Shown here one piece after another: positions 8,782-17,720 of a stretch of DNA of 64,000 bases. The DNA comes from an uncultured Collinsella sp. Lineage in GTDB: Bacteria > Actinomycetota > Coriobacteriia > Coriobacteriales > Coriobacteriaceae. Made by a program: the position numbers and the translations under genes. The notes beneath the pieces are model-generated. The model saw nothing but the letters and a program-made list of their open reading frames with translations. It was not told the DNA's origin and did no database searches. Position 1 is the first letter of the stretch. Every line of letters starts with the position of its first letter. Location: assembly GCA_900768795.1 (NCBI GenBank), contig CAAGEH010000023.1, positions 1 through 64,000 on the forward strand, read 5' to 3'.

Positions 8782-9969
8782 ATGAATCCGGCGATTGTAA
8801 TTCCCACGTATTGGGCGAATTCTTCCAGCAAGCTAAACGGTCCCGGCCAGTACGATCATTCGACTGATATTAACGACCCCCATCCTGATTTGATTCGCTG
8901 CCTTGATTCTTTAAGGCAGGTCGATGGCTGTCCTCGCATTATCGTGCTTGTGGTGTGCCCTGTTTCCGCTACGACCGATATTGCGCACAGGGTGCGCGTC
9001 ATTTGCCACAGGTTCGATGCGTTAAAAATTACGGTTGTCACCAACACCGAGGCGGCCGCTATTGCCGACCGCGTGGCGGCTCTTGCCCCCAATGGCGTGG
9101 GCGAATGCGTTTCACTGCGCGGTTACGGCGCGATTCGCAATATGGGGCTTGCGTGCGCTGCCGTACTCGGACACGATGCCGTGATTTTCCTCGACGATGA
9201 CGAGGTCGTTCTCGGTGCCGATTTCGTCAAGCGTGCGCTGTACGGGCTCAATCAAGAGACACGTCAGGGTTTGCCGATTTTGGTGAAGAGCGGCTATTTC
9301 TACGATCGCTCCGGATCTCCGTTTGCCGATCAGAAGAAGGCGGGTATCTGCCATCGCTGGTGGACCAAACGCATCGAGTTCAATCGTTGGATGAAACGCG
9401 CGCTTTCGGGTACGCGCATCTCGCGCTCCAATTATGCTTGCGGCGGCTGCATGGTTATTCATGCGCGGGCGTTTACGCGCATTGCGTTCGATCCGTTCAT
9501 CACGCGCGGTGAGGACCTCGATTACCTCTTTAACCTGCGTTTATTTGGACTCGATGTATGGTTCGACAACGAGCTCGTGGTGCGTCATCTGCCGCCCGAG
9601 TTCGAAGATCGCGCCCCGCGATTCATCCAGGACGTCTATCGCTGGTACTATGAGCGCGCCAAGCTCGCATATGCATCGGGGCAGAAGGACCTCAACGCGG
9701 TGACGCCTGCGAGCCTTATGCCGTATCCCGGTCCGTGGATCTCTTCGGACCTCGATGATCGCGTCAAAAAGACGGCAATTGTGCGTACGTTCTGCACGCA
9801 TGAGCATGCGAGCTATCTCAAGATTTGGAAAAGCGGCATCGCCGAGGCAAAGCGGTACGCCGCTGAAAACTGTAGGAACTATTTAAGGTTCCAGAGCTTT
9901 TGGCCCACCATTATGGACGGAATTTGGCGTGATGCCGAGCTCGCTCGAACACTCGAAGAGGTCGATTGA
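8782..9969 (+). CDS. Glycosyltransferase, GT-A fold (family 2-like)
   Basis: A 395-residue putative glycosyltransferase. AIVIPTYWA at the N-terminus is a typical first strand of a GT-A nucleotide-sugar domain, and AVIFLDDDE near residue 133 supplies the metal-binding acidic motif. A later RGEDLDYLFN resembles the acceptor-side ED motif. No membrane segment is evident. Start at ATG 8782, with GGAGG 10 bases upstream; the open frame extends back to 8719 without a better signal. The stop overlaps the start of the sensor kinase by one base (TGATG), so the two are probably co-translated. That suggests an envelope or polysaccharide role, but acceptor and donor are unknown. Confidence 0.75.
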   Translation: MNPAIVIPTYWANSSSKLNGPGQYDHSTDINDPHPDLIRCLDSLRQVDGCPRIIVLVVCPVSATTDIAHRVRVICHRFDALKITVVTNTEAAAIADRVAALAPNGVGECVSLRGYGAIRNMGLACAAVLGHDAVIFLDDDEVVLGADFVKRALYGLNQETRQGLPILVKSGYFYDRSGSPFADQKKAGICHRWWTKRIEFNRWMKRALSGTRISRSNYACGGCMVIHARAFTRIAFDPFITRGEDLDYLFNLRLFGLDVWFDNELVVRHLPPEFEDRAPRFIQDVYRWYYERAKLAYASGQKDLNAVTPASLMPYPGPWISSDLDDRVKKTAIVRTFCTHEHASYLKIWKSGIAEAKRYAAENCRNYLRFQSFWPTIMDGIWRDAELARTLEEVD

Positions 9970-11321
9970 TGAAGCTCAGACGGCTTAAAGATATCGATTC
10001 GGATTTCATAGTCAAACGCGGTCCCCGCATCATGGTCGCCATCTGCGCGTTGGCGCTCATGGGCTATTTCGCCTACGTTTTGGCGTGCGGCGTTGAGCCT
10101 CTCGTCAATATCGCCGCAGCAGCCACGCTCTGCGTTTTTCTCGTTTTCTTCCTGTATCTGTGCATCAATCCCGATACCGTGCGCTCCCAATATGCCGAGG
10201 AGACGCTATCGGTCGTTTCCGCGATGCTCCAGGATATCAAGGGCGGTCTGACGTCTCAAAGTGCCGATGACGTCTGCAGGCGCATCTTTCCCGAGACGCG
10301 TGCGATGACCGTCGCCATCACCGACGAGAAGAACGTGCTTGCCTGCGTGGGAAAGCTCGAACATGTCTTTGCGCCCGGATCTTCCATTCACACTCCGGCG
10401 ACCAAGTATGTTATCAAGCACGGAATCGTTCAGTCCTTTAGCCGTGTGGTCGATATCCCGACCGAAAACGGCAGCAAGAACTTCATTCCCGCGGGCATCA
10501 TCGCGCCTATCAAGGTTGGAAACCGCGTGGTGGGTACGCTCAAGTTCTACTTTGAGAGCCCGCGATTGGTCGACCGTACGCAGTACGCTCTTGCCTCGGG
10601 CTTTGCCGAGGTCCTATCCACGCAGCTCGCAATTCATGAGCTCGAGCTGCAAAAAGAGCTGACTGCGCGTGCCGAGCTTCGGGCTCTTCAGGCGCAGATC
10701 AACCCGCATTTCCTGTTTAACACGCTCAACACCATTGCTGCGTTCACGCGCATCGATCCGCCGCGTGCCCGTGAGCTTCTGAGGGAGTTCGCTTCGTTTT
10801 ATCGCTCCACCCTCGATAACTCGGGGTCGCTTATCTCGATCGATCGTGAGATTACGCAGACCAAGCGCTATCTGGTGTTTGAGAAGGCCCGTTTCGGTGA
10901 GGACCGCATTCTCGACAGCTTCCACGTTGAGGATAGCGTACGCGATACGCCGGTTCCCGCGTTCATCCTGCAGCCGCTGGTCGAGAACGCTGTGCGTCAC
11001 GCCATGCGAGACGATGCTCCGCTTAAGATCGATGTGGATGTTACGCAAGACGGCGAGAACTCCGTGCTCATTAAGGTTTCGGACAACGGTTTGGGTATGG
11101 ATGAAGAGACCGCTGCACGCCTGTTTGAGGAAAAAGAGACGGCACCCGACGTCAACGCGCCCCAGGGCGGTGGTGCGGGTGTTGCCATGCACAATATTTC
11201 GGAACGTATCCGTCGGTTCTATGGACCGCATTCAAGCGCGCGCGTTGAGTCTGAGCCCGGCGTGGGTACGACCATCAGTTTGCATCTGGATTTGGTGGAG
11301 AGTATCTTCGTTGAAGGATAA
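9969..11321 (+). CDS. Sensor histidine kinase, LytS/YehU type
   Basis: A 450-residue membrane sensor kinase. Two hydrophobic segments near residues 20-65 anchor it, a GAF-like cytoplasmic sensor region follows, and then comes the His_kinase domain with the phospho-acceptor in QINPHFLFNTLN. The C-terminal HATPase domain shows LVENAVRHAM (N box) and SDNGLGMDEE (G box). Only two N-terminal helices are present, against the five or six of the 5TM-LytS family, so the signal is probably intracellular or membrane-proximal. It overlaps the glycosyltransferase stop by one base. The LytTR regulator gene follows 71 bases later and is its likely partner. Confidence 0.9.
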   Translation: MKLRRLKDIDSDFIVKRGPRIMVAICALALMGYFAYVLACGVEPLVNIAAAATLCVFLVFFLYLCINPDTVRSQYAEETLSVVSAMLQDIKGGLTSQSADDVCRRIFPETRAMTVAITDEKNVLACVGKLEHVFAPGSSIHTPATKYVIKHGIVQSFSRVVDIPTENGSKNFIPAGIIAPIKVGNRVVGTLKFYFESPRLVDRTQYALASGFAEVLSTQLAIHELELQKELTARAELRALQAQINPHFLFNTLNTIAAFTRIDPPRARELLREFASFYRSTLDNSGSLISIDREITQTKRYLVFEKARFGEDRILDSFHVEDSVRDTPVPAFILQPLVENAVRHAMRDDAPLKIDVDVTQDGENSVLIKVSDNGLGMDEETAARLFEEKETAPDVNAPQGGGAGVAMHNISERIRRFYGPHSSARVESEPGVGTTISLHLDLVESIFVEG

Positions 11322-11392
11322 AATGATGCCCGTTGGGTCAAATGTCTGCGAAGGCGTGCGCCCCTGTTGCTTAATCGGAAGGTTTTAACTGT

Positions 11393-12115
11393 ATGCTTCG
11401 TGCCATGATCGTTGATGATGAGGCCCCTGCACGCTCTGAGCTCAAGTTCCTGCTTGAGCAAACGGGCAAGATCGGGTCTATCTCCGAGGCTTCGAGCGTT
11501 CGTTCGGCAATTGAGATGCTGATGGAGAACCGCGTCAATGTCGTTTTTCTTGATATTTCGATGCCGGGTGCTTCGGGCCTTCAGCTGGCAGAGGCACTTC
11601 ACAAGCTCAAGAATCCGCCTGCAATCGTTTTTGTTACCGCCTATAGCGACCATGCGGTCGAGGCGTTCGATGTCGATGCCGTCGACTATCTGATGAAGCC
11701 GGTTGAGGAAGCTCGTCTTGATCAGGCCATCAACAAGGTGATCGCGCACATCAAGCCTGCGCAGGAGGCCCCGAGCAAGGTCGCTGTGGAGCGCATTCCC
11801 GTCGAAAAGGGTGGGCGCAAGGTACTCGTTCCGGTCGACCAGATTCGCTTCATCATGGCGAAGGACGACTATTCCTGCATCTATACGGTCGACGACCGTT
11901 TTCTGTCGACGACTTCGCTCGCACAATTCGAGGCTCGTCTATGCGAATTCGGGTTCTTCAGAGTCCACCGTCGCTATATCGTCAATCTCGCGTGCGTTGA
12001 GGACGTTGAGACCATCGCATCCGGTGCTATCCAGCTCGGTATCACCGGTGTTGAAGAACGCATTCCCGTTTCGCGCCGCCGCGTCGTGCCGCTCAAGAAT
12101 GCATTGAATCTGTAG
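11393..12115 (+). CDS. Response regulator, LytTR family
   Basis: A 240-residue two-component response regulator. The receiver domain (1 to about 120) shows the acidic pair VDDE near residue 8, the phospho-acceptor in VVFLDIS, and the conserved Lys in DYLMKPVEE. The LytTR DNA-binding domain follows from about 140 (VPVDQIRFIMAKDDYS, FFRVHRRYIVNL). These regulators usually control cell-wall, exopolysaccharide or transport genes. It follows the sensor kinase on the same strand and is probably co-transcribed with it. Targets are not visible here. Confidence 0.92.
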   Translation: MLRAMIVDDEAPARSELKFLLEQTGKIGSISEASSVRSAIEMLMENRVNVVFLDISMPGASGLQLAEALHKLKNPPAIVFVTAYSDHAVEAFDVDAVDYLMKPVEEARLDQAINKVIAHIKPAQEAPSKVAVERIPVEKGGRKVLVPVDQIRFIMAKDDYSCIYTVDDRFLSTTSLAQFEARLCEFGFFRVHRRYIVNLACVEDVETIASGAIQLGITGVEERIPVSRRRVVPLKNALNL

Positions 12116-12144
12116 ATGCCCGTTCGCTTTTGAAAGGTGCGCCC

Positions 12145-12609
12145 ATGGACAGACAAAACGCCTATCGCGTCGATATCGTTTCCGACACGCATGGCACGCT
12201 GTCGCCCACTCTGCTCAGAGAGCTTAAAGGCGCTAGTTTAATCATTCATGCGGGCGATATGACATCCGAGGAAGACTACGAGTATCTCAAGATGATCGCT
12301 CCCGTGCGTGCCGTTCTGGGCAACAATGACTTTTTTTACGATTACGGACCGGGTGTACCTGAGGTCGCTCAGTTTGAATATAAGGGCGTGACGTTTGCCG
12401 TTTCGCACTACCGCGAGAATTTGCCTATCGGCAAGGTCGATGTAGCCGTATGCGGTCATACGCATCGCTGCGAGCGTACTCAGGTTGGGTCCTGCCTCGT
12501 TATCAATCCAGGGTCTGCCACGTTTCCGCGTGGCTCTCGCGGGGCAACTATTGCGCGTCTTTATATTAAAGACGGCAATGTCATATCCGATGAGTTTATC
12601 GATTTGTGA
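12145..12609 (+). CDS. Metallophosphoesterase, YfcE/MJ0936 family
   Basis: A 154-residue calcineurin-like phosphoesterase. The metal-binding motifs are all present: SDTHG near the start, HAGDM, LGNND, and CGHTH with INPGS. This compact family hydrolyses phosphodiesters in vitro and its cellular substrate is usually unknown. GAAAGG lies before ATG 12145; a TTG at 12130 is also in frame but less likely. It follows the LytTR regulator by 29 bases and may share its transcript. A second member of the same family ends the window. Confidence 0.9.
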   Translation: MDRQNAYRVDIVSDTHGTLSPTLLRELKGASLIIHAGDMTSEEDYEYLKMIAPVRAVLGNNDFFYDYGPGVPEVAQFEYKGVTFAVSHYRENLPIGKVDVAVCGHTHRCERTQVGSCLVINPGSATFPRGSRGATIARLYIKDGNVISDEFIDL

Positions 12610-12610
12610 T

Positions 12611-12631
12611 TCGTGGCTCGTGGTTCGTGGC
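12611..12631 (+). repeat. 7-bp tandem repeat, three copies
   Basis: TCGTGGC, TCGTGGT, TCGTGGC lie directly after the phosphoesterase stop codon. There is no evident function. Confidence 0.6.
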
Positions 12632-12711
12632 TTGTTGGTCTTTGCCTGACGTCGTTTTTGACGTCTCGGCGCGGGGGATATGACCGCTGACGAGATTTCT
12701 TAAAAAAGTTC

Positions 12712-12741
12712 TTGCGCTCCCTTAAAGCTTCTGTGTATACT
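12712..12741 (+). promoter_or_regulatory. Promoter of tRNA-Asp
   Basis: TTGCGC (12712-12717) and TATACT (12736-12741) are separated by 18 bases, about 35 bases before the mature tRNA. Confidence 0.7.
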
Positions 12742-12776
12742 AATCCCCGCAACGAACGCGCAAGCGGATGTTGTCT

Positions 12777-12854
<78 letters not shown>

Positions 12855-12863
12855 TTGCAATTA

Positions 12864-12890
12864 AAGCCTCGTCTTCGGACGGGGCTTTTT
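12864..12890 (+). terminator. Terminator of tRNA-Asp
   Basis: Stem AAAGCCTCGTC/GACGGGGCTTT with a TTCG loop and a run of five T, ten bases after the tRNA. Confidence 0.9.
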
Positions 12891-13012
12891 GCATATCAGG
12901 GCGTTTGCTTTTGTTTTTAGGGACGCACCCGGCTTTCTTTGCGGGCGCGTATGGCGCGCTTCATGTCGAGTTCGCTTGGGATATGAGATGAAGGCGGTTT
13001 CGGAGGTGCTCG

Positions 13013-13960
13013 ATGGCCGAGGATTCGTTTCGTTCGCTTATCCGTTCGGAAGGCGAGCGCCTATATCGCGACCTTCCGTGGCGCCGCACGCGCGACCCGT
13101 ATGCTACCTGGCTGTCGGAGGTTATGCTGCAGCAGACTCAGGTCGTGCGCGTGCTTGATCGTTTGCCTCGTTGGCTTGAATGCTTCCCCGATGTTTCGGC
13201 GCTCGCTTCCGCATCGACTTCTGACGTTCTCGCCGAATGGCAGGGGATGGGGTACAACCGACGCGCGCTTGCGCTTCATGCTGCCGCTCAGGAGATTTGC
13301 CATACGTACGACGGTGTCTTTCCGAAGGATACCGCAGCGCTCGTTGCGCTCCCGGGCGTCGGACCCGCTACAGCTCAAGGTATCAGGGCTTTCGCATTCG
13401 ATTTGCCAGGTGTTTATCTCGAGACCAACGTGCGCACGGTCTTTCTTCATCACTTTTTTCCGGATACCGCGGATGTGCCCGATAAAGAGCTGATTCCGCT
13501 TGTCGCCGCAACATGTCCGATTTCTGCTGCGTGTTTTGCGTCTGCGCCCGATGGTATCGCGCATGATCTTGAGTATGCGAAGGGACGGGTGCATGTTCGC
13601 TATGCCGAGCCTCAGGATGCCTCTGATACACCGCGTGCGTGGTACTACGCCTTGCTCGATTACGGTGCATATCTAAAGAAGTCGATTCCCAACCCGTCGA
13701 GGCGTTCGCGTTCGTATGCCAAGCAGTCTCGATTTGAGGGGTCGCACAGACAGAAGCGCGCAAATGTCGTGCGCATTCTGCTCGATGCGGCGTCTGGTGC
13801 CGTTGAGTTGACGGCTGCCGACGTTAGGCATGAATTGAACGGTATCGAAAGCAAGGCGGGTCGGTCTGAGGTCGATGCGGGGGTCGTTGATTCGATTCTT
13901 GATGACCTTGCAAGCGAAGGTTTCTGTGTACGCGATGGGGACACCTGGCGTATCCCATAG
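13013..13960 (+). CDS. MutY-like HhH-GPD DNA glycosylase without Fe-S cluster
   Basis: A 315-residue member of the helix-hairpin-helix glycosylase superfamily. WLSEVMLQQTQV places E36 at the adenine-protonating Glu of MutY, and the hairpin motif is LPGVGPAT (113-120). At the position of the catalytic Asp (GNVKR region of E. coli MutY) this protein has E137 in YLETNVRTV. The four cysteines of the C-x6-C-x2-C-x5-C cluster are absent; that stretch reads ALLDYGAYLKKS. The C-terminus (LTAADVRHEL to TWRIP) looks like a short winged helix, not the NUDIX-like 8-oxoguanine-reading domain. I recall cluster-less MutY relatives with an ETN motif, so this is probably a distinct subfamily and A:8-oxoG specificity is not assured. 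GGAGG precedes the ATG by six bases. Confidence 0.85.
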   Translation: MAEDSFRSLIRSEGERLYRDLPWRRTRDPYATWLSEVMLQQTQVVRVLDRLPRWLECFPDVSALASASTSDVLAEWQGMGYNRRALALHAAAQEICHTYDGVFPKDTAALVALPGVGPATAQGIRAFAFDLPGVYLETNVRTVFLHHFFPDTADVPDKELIPLVAATCPISAACFASAPDGIAHDLEYAKGRVHVRYAEPQDASDTPRAWYYALLDYGAYLKKSIPNPSRRSRSYAKQSRFEGSHRQKRANVVRILLDAASGAVELTAADVRHELNGIESKAGRSEVDAGVVDSILDDLASEGFCVRDGDTWRIP

Positions 13961-14289
13961 CGGGCGCCTGCCGCGATGTCTCTCGGTGCTGTTGCAAGTT
14001 AGATTGTTGTTGGGGCTGCACCTGTTTTGGCGCGGCAACGCTTGGGCAACGCTTGTTTTGACGCGGCAATTATGAATGCAAATTCACACTCTCTGGCGGA
14101 CTCATGCCGTTTATCCGTGCAGACATACCGTTAACGGGGCATAGCATAAAACAAAAGTTGTTTGAACAAGTAAACGCATAATTCACTATACTTGAAGGCA
14201 GCTGCTCGCGCGGTTATTTGATTCGCGTGAACTGTCATCGCAGCGTTTGGGGGTCATTGACGCTGTGAACCAAGAGAGGGTGTCATTTC
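13961..14289. other. Intergenic region upstream of the winged-helix gene
   Basis: No gene is supported here. Near the downstream end TTGAAC (14162-14167) and TATACT (14187-14192) are 19 bases apart and could be a promoter, giving a leader of about 95 bases before the ATG at 14290. No riboswitch is recognised. Confidence 0.45.
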
Positions 14290-14637
14290 ATGTCATGCAA
14301 AGTCCGTGTCCCGTCCATGCCAGATTTACGACTAAACGAGCACAGCTATGCAACGCTTCGCGTCTATGCGCAGGAGATGCAGAACGGTCAGGGGAGCGTC
14401 TCCATTCCTATTCGCGATTTGGCCAACATGTTCAATGTCAGCGTCTCGACTATTCAACGTGCAAATAACCGCTTGAGCGAGCAGGGTCTTATTCAAATCG
14501 AGCGCCAGTTTTATGAGGAAAGCGGCGGCCAGCGCGAAAACAGCGTAATAGTGACCGAAAAGGGCTGGGCAGTTCTCGGTAGACTTTTGACTACGAATAG
14601 CAGCCCTGCGACAAGTCCTCAGTTTGCAGTGGTGTAA
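14290..14637 (+). CDS. Small winged helix-turn-helix regulator
   Basis: A 115-residue probable DNA-binding protein. IPIRDLANMFNVSVSTIQRA forms a helix-turn-helix (about 40-58), then NRLSEQGLIQIER is the recognition-helix end and wing; a GWAVLGRLL helix may mediate dimerisation. It resembles GntR/MarR-like winged helices but lacks any effector domain. AGAGGG lies 9 bases before the ATG. It stands alone with its own terminator. Targets are unknown. Confidence 0.7.
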   Translation: MSCKVRVPSMPDLRLNEHSYATLRVYAQEMQNGQGSVSIPIRDLANMFNVSVSTIQRANNRLSEQGLIQIERQFYEESGGQRENSVIVTEKGWAVLGRLLTTNSSPATSPQFAVV

Positions 14638-14648
14638 GGAGATGGCTC

Positions 14649-14681
14649 GGGCGCGCTTCCACGACGGAGCGCGTCCTTTTT
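14649..14681 (+). terminator. Terminator of the winged-helix gene
   Basis: Stem GGGCGCGCT/AGCGCGTCC (one wobble pair) followed by five T, 11 bases after the stop codon. Confidence 0.88.
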
Positions 14682-14963
14682 ACTGCGCCGCCGGGTGGAA
14701 TGCGCGGGCAAGCGTCGCTATTGAAGAGCGGCAAGATATAGGGAAGGTTATGCCGCCTCAGTTTGCCGAGCGAACCGAGAAACGCTAAATCGGCTGTAGA
14801 GCTCATTAAAATAGCAGGTAAACAGATTGTTGAGCGGCTCGCCTGTTATTATCCCCGCATTTTTGCTAGCTTTCGCGGCCATATATTCATTGACGTACAG
14901 TTGTGTGTCTAGCATGCTAAAGAGGTCCTCATCGTGCTGCCTATTTTCATGGGAGCATTACGT

Positions 14964-15482
14964 ATGGACCTTTTTCTGACGACGTCTCAACAGGCGAGTA
15001 CCCGACCCGCAAGTATCCTTTGGCAAGACCCCGTTCCACCCGCGCTCGAACGTGTTGAGGAGCGTAAGCGTCCGACTCGTATGGAGCGGCGAGCGTTTGG
15101 CGGCAAGCGAGAAACTCGCCAGGCTTATGACCGACTAGCGCCCCGGCAGGCAACGTTTGAGGGTCTAAAAAATCGATTTAAACAGAAAAGTGAGAACGAA
15201 TCGCGCGGTTTTCAGGCGCAGGCTGAGAAGTATTCAGTCCAACAGGAGGCATATCGCTCCGCCCTTGATTATGATAAGGCACGCTCGCGGCAGAAAAAGG
15301 CGATGTCGATTCTGCGCATGCTCGCGCTTATAGTGCTTGTCCCCGTTTTGCTCGTTGCCCTATTTGTCGCATCGTATGCGCTCACGTGCATTTTGAACGG
15401 TGCGACTCCTGCTGAGGTTATGGAGCTGCTCGGTTTGCTGGTGGAACGTGTTCGCGGTTTTATATTTCAGGCCCTAGCGTAG
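14964..15482 (+). CDS. Unknown single-pass membrane protein
   Basis: I do not recognise this 172-residue protein. Residues 1-115 are highly charged and rich in Arg, Lys, Glu and Gln, probably helical. One strong transmembrane segment lies near 118-142 (ALIVLVPVLLVALFVASYAL), and a short tail of about 30 residues follows. The positive-inside rule puts the basic N-terminal part in the cytoplasm. ATG 14964 is chosen because GGGAG lies eight bases upstream; GTG 14934 and ATG 14949 are in-frame alternatives. It sits between two terminator-bounded or independent genes, so context gives no function. Confidence 0.6.
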   Translation: MDLFLTTSQQASTRPASILWQDPVPPALERVEERKRPTRMERRAFGGKRETRQAYDRLAPRQATFEGLKNRFKQKSENESRGFQAQAEKYSVQQEAYRSALDYDKARSRQKKAMSILRMLALIVLVPVLLVALFVASYALTCILNGATPAEVMELLGLLVERVRGFIFQALA

Positions 15483-15598
15483 TGAGTGCGAGAGTGCTTC
15501 GGTGCCGGTATGTGCACGATTGGCGGGCGCGTGACTGTTATAGTGGTCGAGTGCGCGAATCTCGCGCTCTATATGGAACTTTTTGATAGGAAGGCCGG

Positions 15599-16951
15599 GT
15601 GCCCGTCGTGGAAATCGCAGCGATACTCATGGCGCTTGCCGGATTAGTCGTCAGCGGCATCTGCCTCCATGTCGTTCTGCGCGCAAAGGCGGATGCAGAA
15701 AACGCGCAATGCGTTTCGGATGAGCGCCTGGCGCAGTTAGGCTCGGCGCTGATTGCGACCCAGCGAATCCTTACGAACGTCTCCGACAAACTCGATACCG
15801 TGCTGCGTCAACAAAGTGCTGCGTCTGCCGTTGACCAGCAGCGTTTCATGACGCTTGGCAAGGATCTTGACGAAACTCAAGACCATATGGACAACCTGCG
15901 CCGCGAGCTTGTTCAGCAGATGGGCGCCTCGCGCGAGACAACGGAAAACCGCTTGGAAAAGGTGCGCGCGTCGGTGGAGACCCAACTTGCGGCGATTCGA
16001 GAGGACAATGCCCATCAGCTTGAGCAGATGCGTGCGACTGTCGACGAAAAGCTGTCGCGGACGCTCAACGATCGTTTGTCGAGCAGCTTTAAGCAGGTGA
16101 GTGAGCAACTCGAGGCGGTATACAAGGGCCTCGGCGATATGCAGAGCATCGCCTCGGGAGTGGGCGACCTCAAACGCGTGCTCGGCAATGTCAAAACGCG
16201 CGGTATTTTGGGCGAGGTTCAGCTCGGTGCGATCCTGGGGGATATTTTGGCGCCCGGTCAGTATCTCGAAAACGTTGCGACCAAGCCCGGGACAACGGAG
16301 CGCGTGGAGTTTGCCATCAAGCTTCCCGTGGACAAGGACGAGCCCGTTCTTTTACCTGTGGACTCGAAGTTCCCCGGAGATGCCTACGAGCATCTTCTCG
16401 ATGCACAGGACGCGGGCGATGCCGATGCGGCGGCGGCAGCGCGCAAACATCTTGACGCCATGCTCAAGCGCGAGGCGAAGGACATCCGCGATAAGTATCT
16501 TTCGGTGCCCGCGACGACGAATTTCGGCATCATGTTCTTGCCGTTCGAGGGGCTGTATGCCGAGGTCGTGGGGCGCCCCGGTTTAATCGAAGAACTTGCT
16601 CGCGACTATCATGTCAACGTTGCGGGGCCTTCTACCATGGCGGCTATGCTCAATAGCCTGCAGATGAGCTACCAGACCTTCAAGTTGCAGAAACGCACGG
16701 ATGACGTACTGCGCGTGCTCTCCGCAGTGAAGGCGGAGCTTCCGCGGTACCAGGCGGCGCTTCGTCGCGCGCGTTCGCAGATCGAGACGGCGGGCAAAAC
16801 CGTTGATGGAATCATCACCACGCGCACTAATGTGATGGAGCGCACGCTCAAGAACATCGATGCGATGGAGGACACCGCAGAAGCGGAACTGCTTTTGGGT
16901 ACGGGCGCCGCTGCAGAAGAAGCGGACCTTGCAGAAGAGGGCGATGCATGA
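15599..16951 (+). CDS. rmuC: DNA recombination protein RmuC
   Basis: A 450-residue RmuC-family protein, which has a nuclease-like fold and limits inversions between short inverted repeats in E. coli. An N-terminal membrane helix (about 5-28) is followed by a long coiled coil (about 30-180) and the conserved RmuC domain: RGILGEVQLGAIL, LPVDSKFPGDAYEHL and FGIMFLPFEGLYAEV. The GTG start at 15599 has AGGAAGG a few bases upstream; a second GTG at 15608 is possible. Its stop overlaps the ATG of nth (ATGA), so the two are co-translated, a pairing that fits DNA maintenance. Confidence 0.93.
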   Translation: MPVVEIAAILMALAGLVVSGICLHVVLRAKADAENAQCVSDERLAQLGSALIATQRILTNVSDKLDTVLRQQSAASAVDQQRFMTLGKDLDETQDHMDNLRRELVQQMGASRETTENRLEKVRASVETQLAAIREDNAHQLEQMRATVDEKLSRTLNDRLSSSFKQVSEQLEAVYKGLGDMQSIASGVGDLKRVLGNVKTRGILGEVQLGAILGDILAPGQYLENVATKPGTTERVEFAIKLPVDKDEPVLLPVDSKFPGDAYEHLLDAQDAGDADAAAAARKHLDAMLKREAKDIRDKYLSVPATTNFGIMFLPFEGLYAEVVGRPGLIEELARDYHVNVAGPSTMAAMLNSLQMSYQTFKLQKRTDDVLRVLSAVKAELPRYQAALRRARSQIETAGKTVDGIITTRTNVMERTLKNIDAMEDTAEAELLLGTGAAAEEADLAEEGDA

Positions 16952-17616
16952 TGCCGCGTGAAACGAATGCCGCCAAAAGAGAGCGTGCGATTGAGGTTTG
17001 CGAACGGCTCGATCGACGATACGGACCCGTTGAGTGCTTTTTGGATCACGAGAACCCGTTCAGGCTGCTGATTTCGGTTTTACTCTCCGCTCAGACAACG
17101 GACGCGCAGGTCAACAAGGTCACGCCGATGCTATTTGAAAAATGGCCAACGCCTGAGGCTCTGGCGAGCGCTTCCTACGCGGATGTTTGCGATGTGATCC
17201 GCTCGCTCGGGTTCTATAAAACAAAGGCCAAGCACGCTATCGAGGCAGCTCAGATGATTGTCGCCGATTACGGTGGCGAAGTTCCCGCCGACATGAAAGA
17301 ACTTACGAGGCTGCCTGGCGTAGGGCGCAAAACAGCGAATATCGTTCTCAATGTTGGATTTGGGATCGTGGAAGGCATTGCGGTCGATACGCACGTCAAT
17401 CGTATCGCGCACCGGCTTATGTTGAGTCCCAAAACGCATGCCGAGGAGCCGCTTAAGACCGAGCAGGACCTGCTAAAGGTCTTGCCGCACGAATATTGGC
17501 ACTCGGTTAATCACCAGTGGATCGCTTTTGGGCGTGAAATCTGCGATGCACGGAGTCCCAAATGCGGGGAGTGCCCGCTTGCGGATATCTGCCCGAGTGT
17601 ACGTCACTTGGGCTAG
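16948..17616 (+). CDS. nth: Endonuclease III
   Basis: This 222-residue bifunctional DNA glycosylase/AP lyase removes oxidised pyrimidines in base excision repair. It shows LLSAQTTDAQVN, the hairpin LPGVGRKTANIV with the catalytic Lys, and the catalytic Asp in VDTHVNR. The C-terminal cluster motif CDARSPKCGECPLADIC has the exact C-x6-C-x2-C-x5-C spacing, in contrast to the MutY-like gene 3 kb upstream. The ATG overlaps the rmuC stop; a second ATG at 16951 is equally placed. Confidence 0.97.
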   Translation: MMPRETNAAKRERAIEVCERLDRRYGPVECFLDHENPFRLLISVLLSAQTTDAQVNKVTPMLFEKWPTPEALASASYADVCDVIRSLGFYKTKAKHAIEAAQMIVADYGGEVPADMKELTRLPGVGRKTANIVLNVGFGIVEGIAVDTHVNRIAHRLMLSPKTHAEEPLKTEQDLLKVLPHEYWHSVNHQWIAFGREICDARSPKCGECPLADICPSVRHLG

Positions 17617-17720
17617 CCCGTTATTGCATGAATTATCTAACGCTGTCATCTGGCCTTTTGCTGATCTCGCTAGAAAAGAGACGAAAACGGGGTACGGGGG
17701 TTTCCGATGTCGCGATTATG

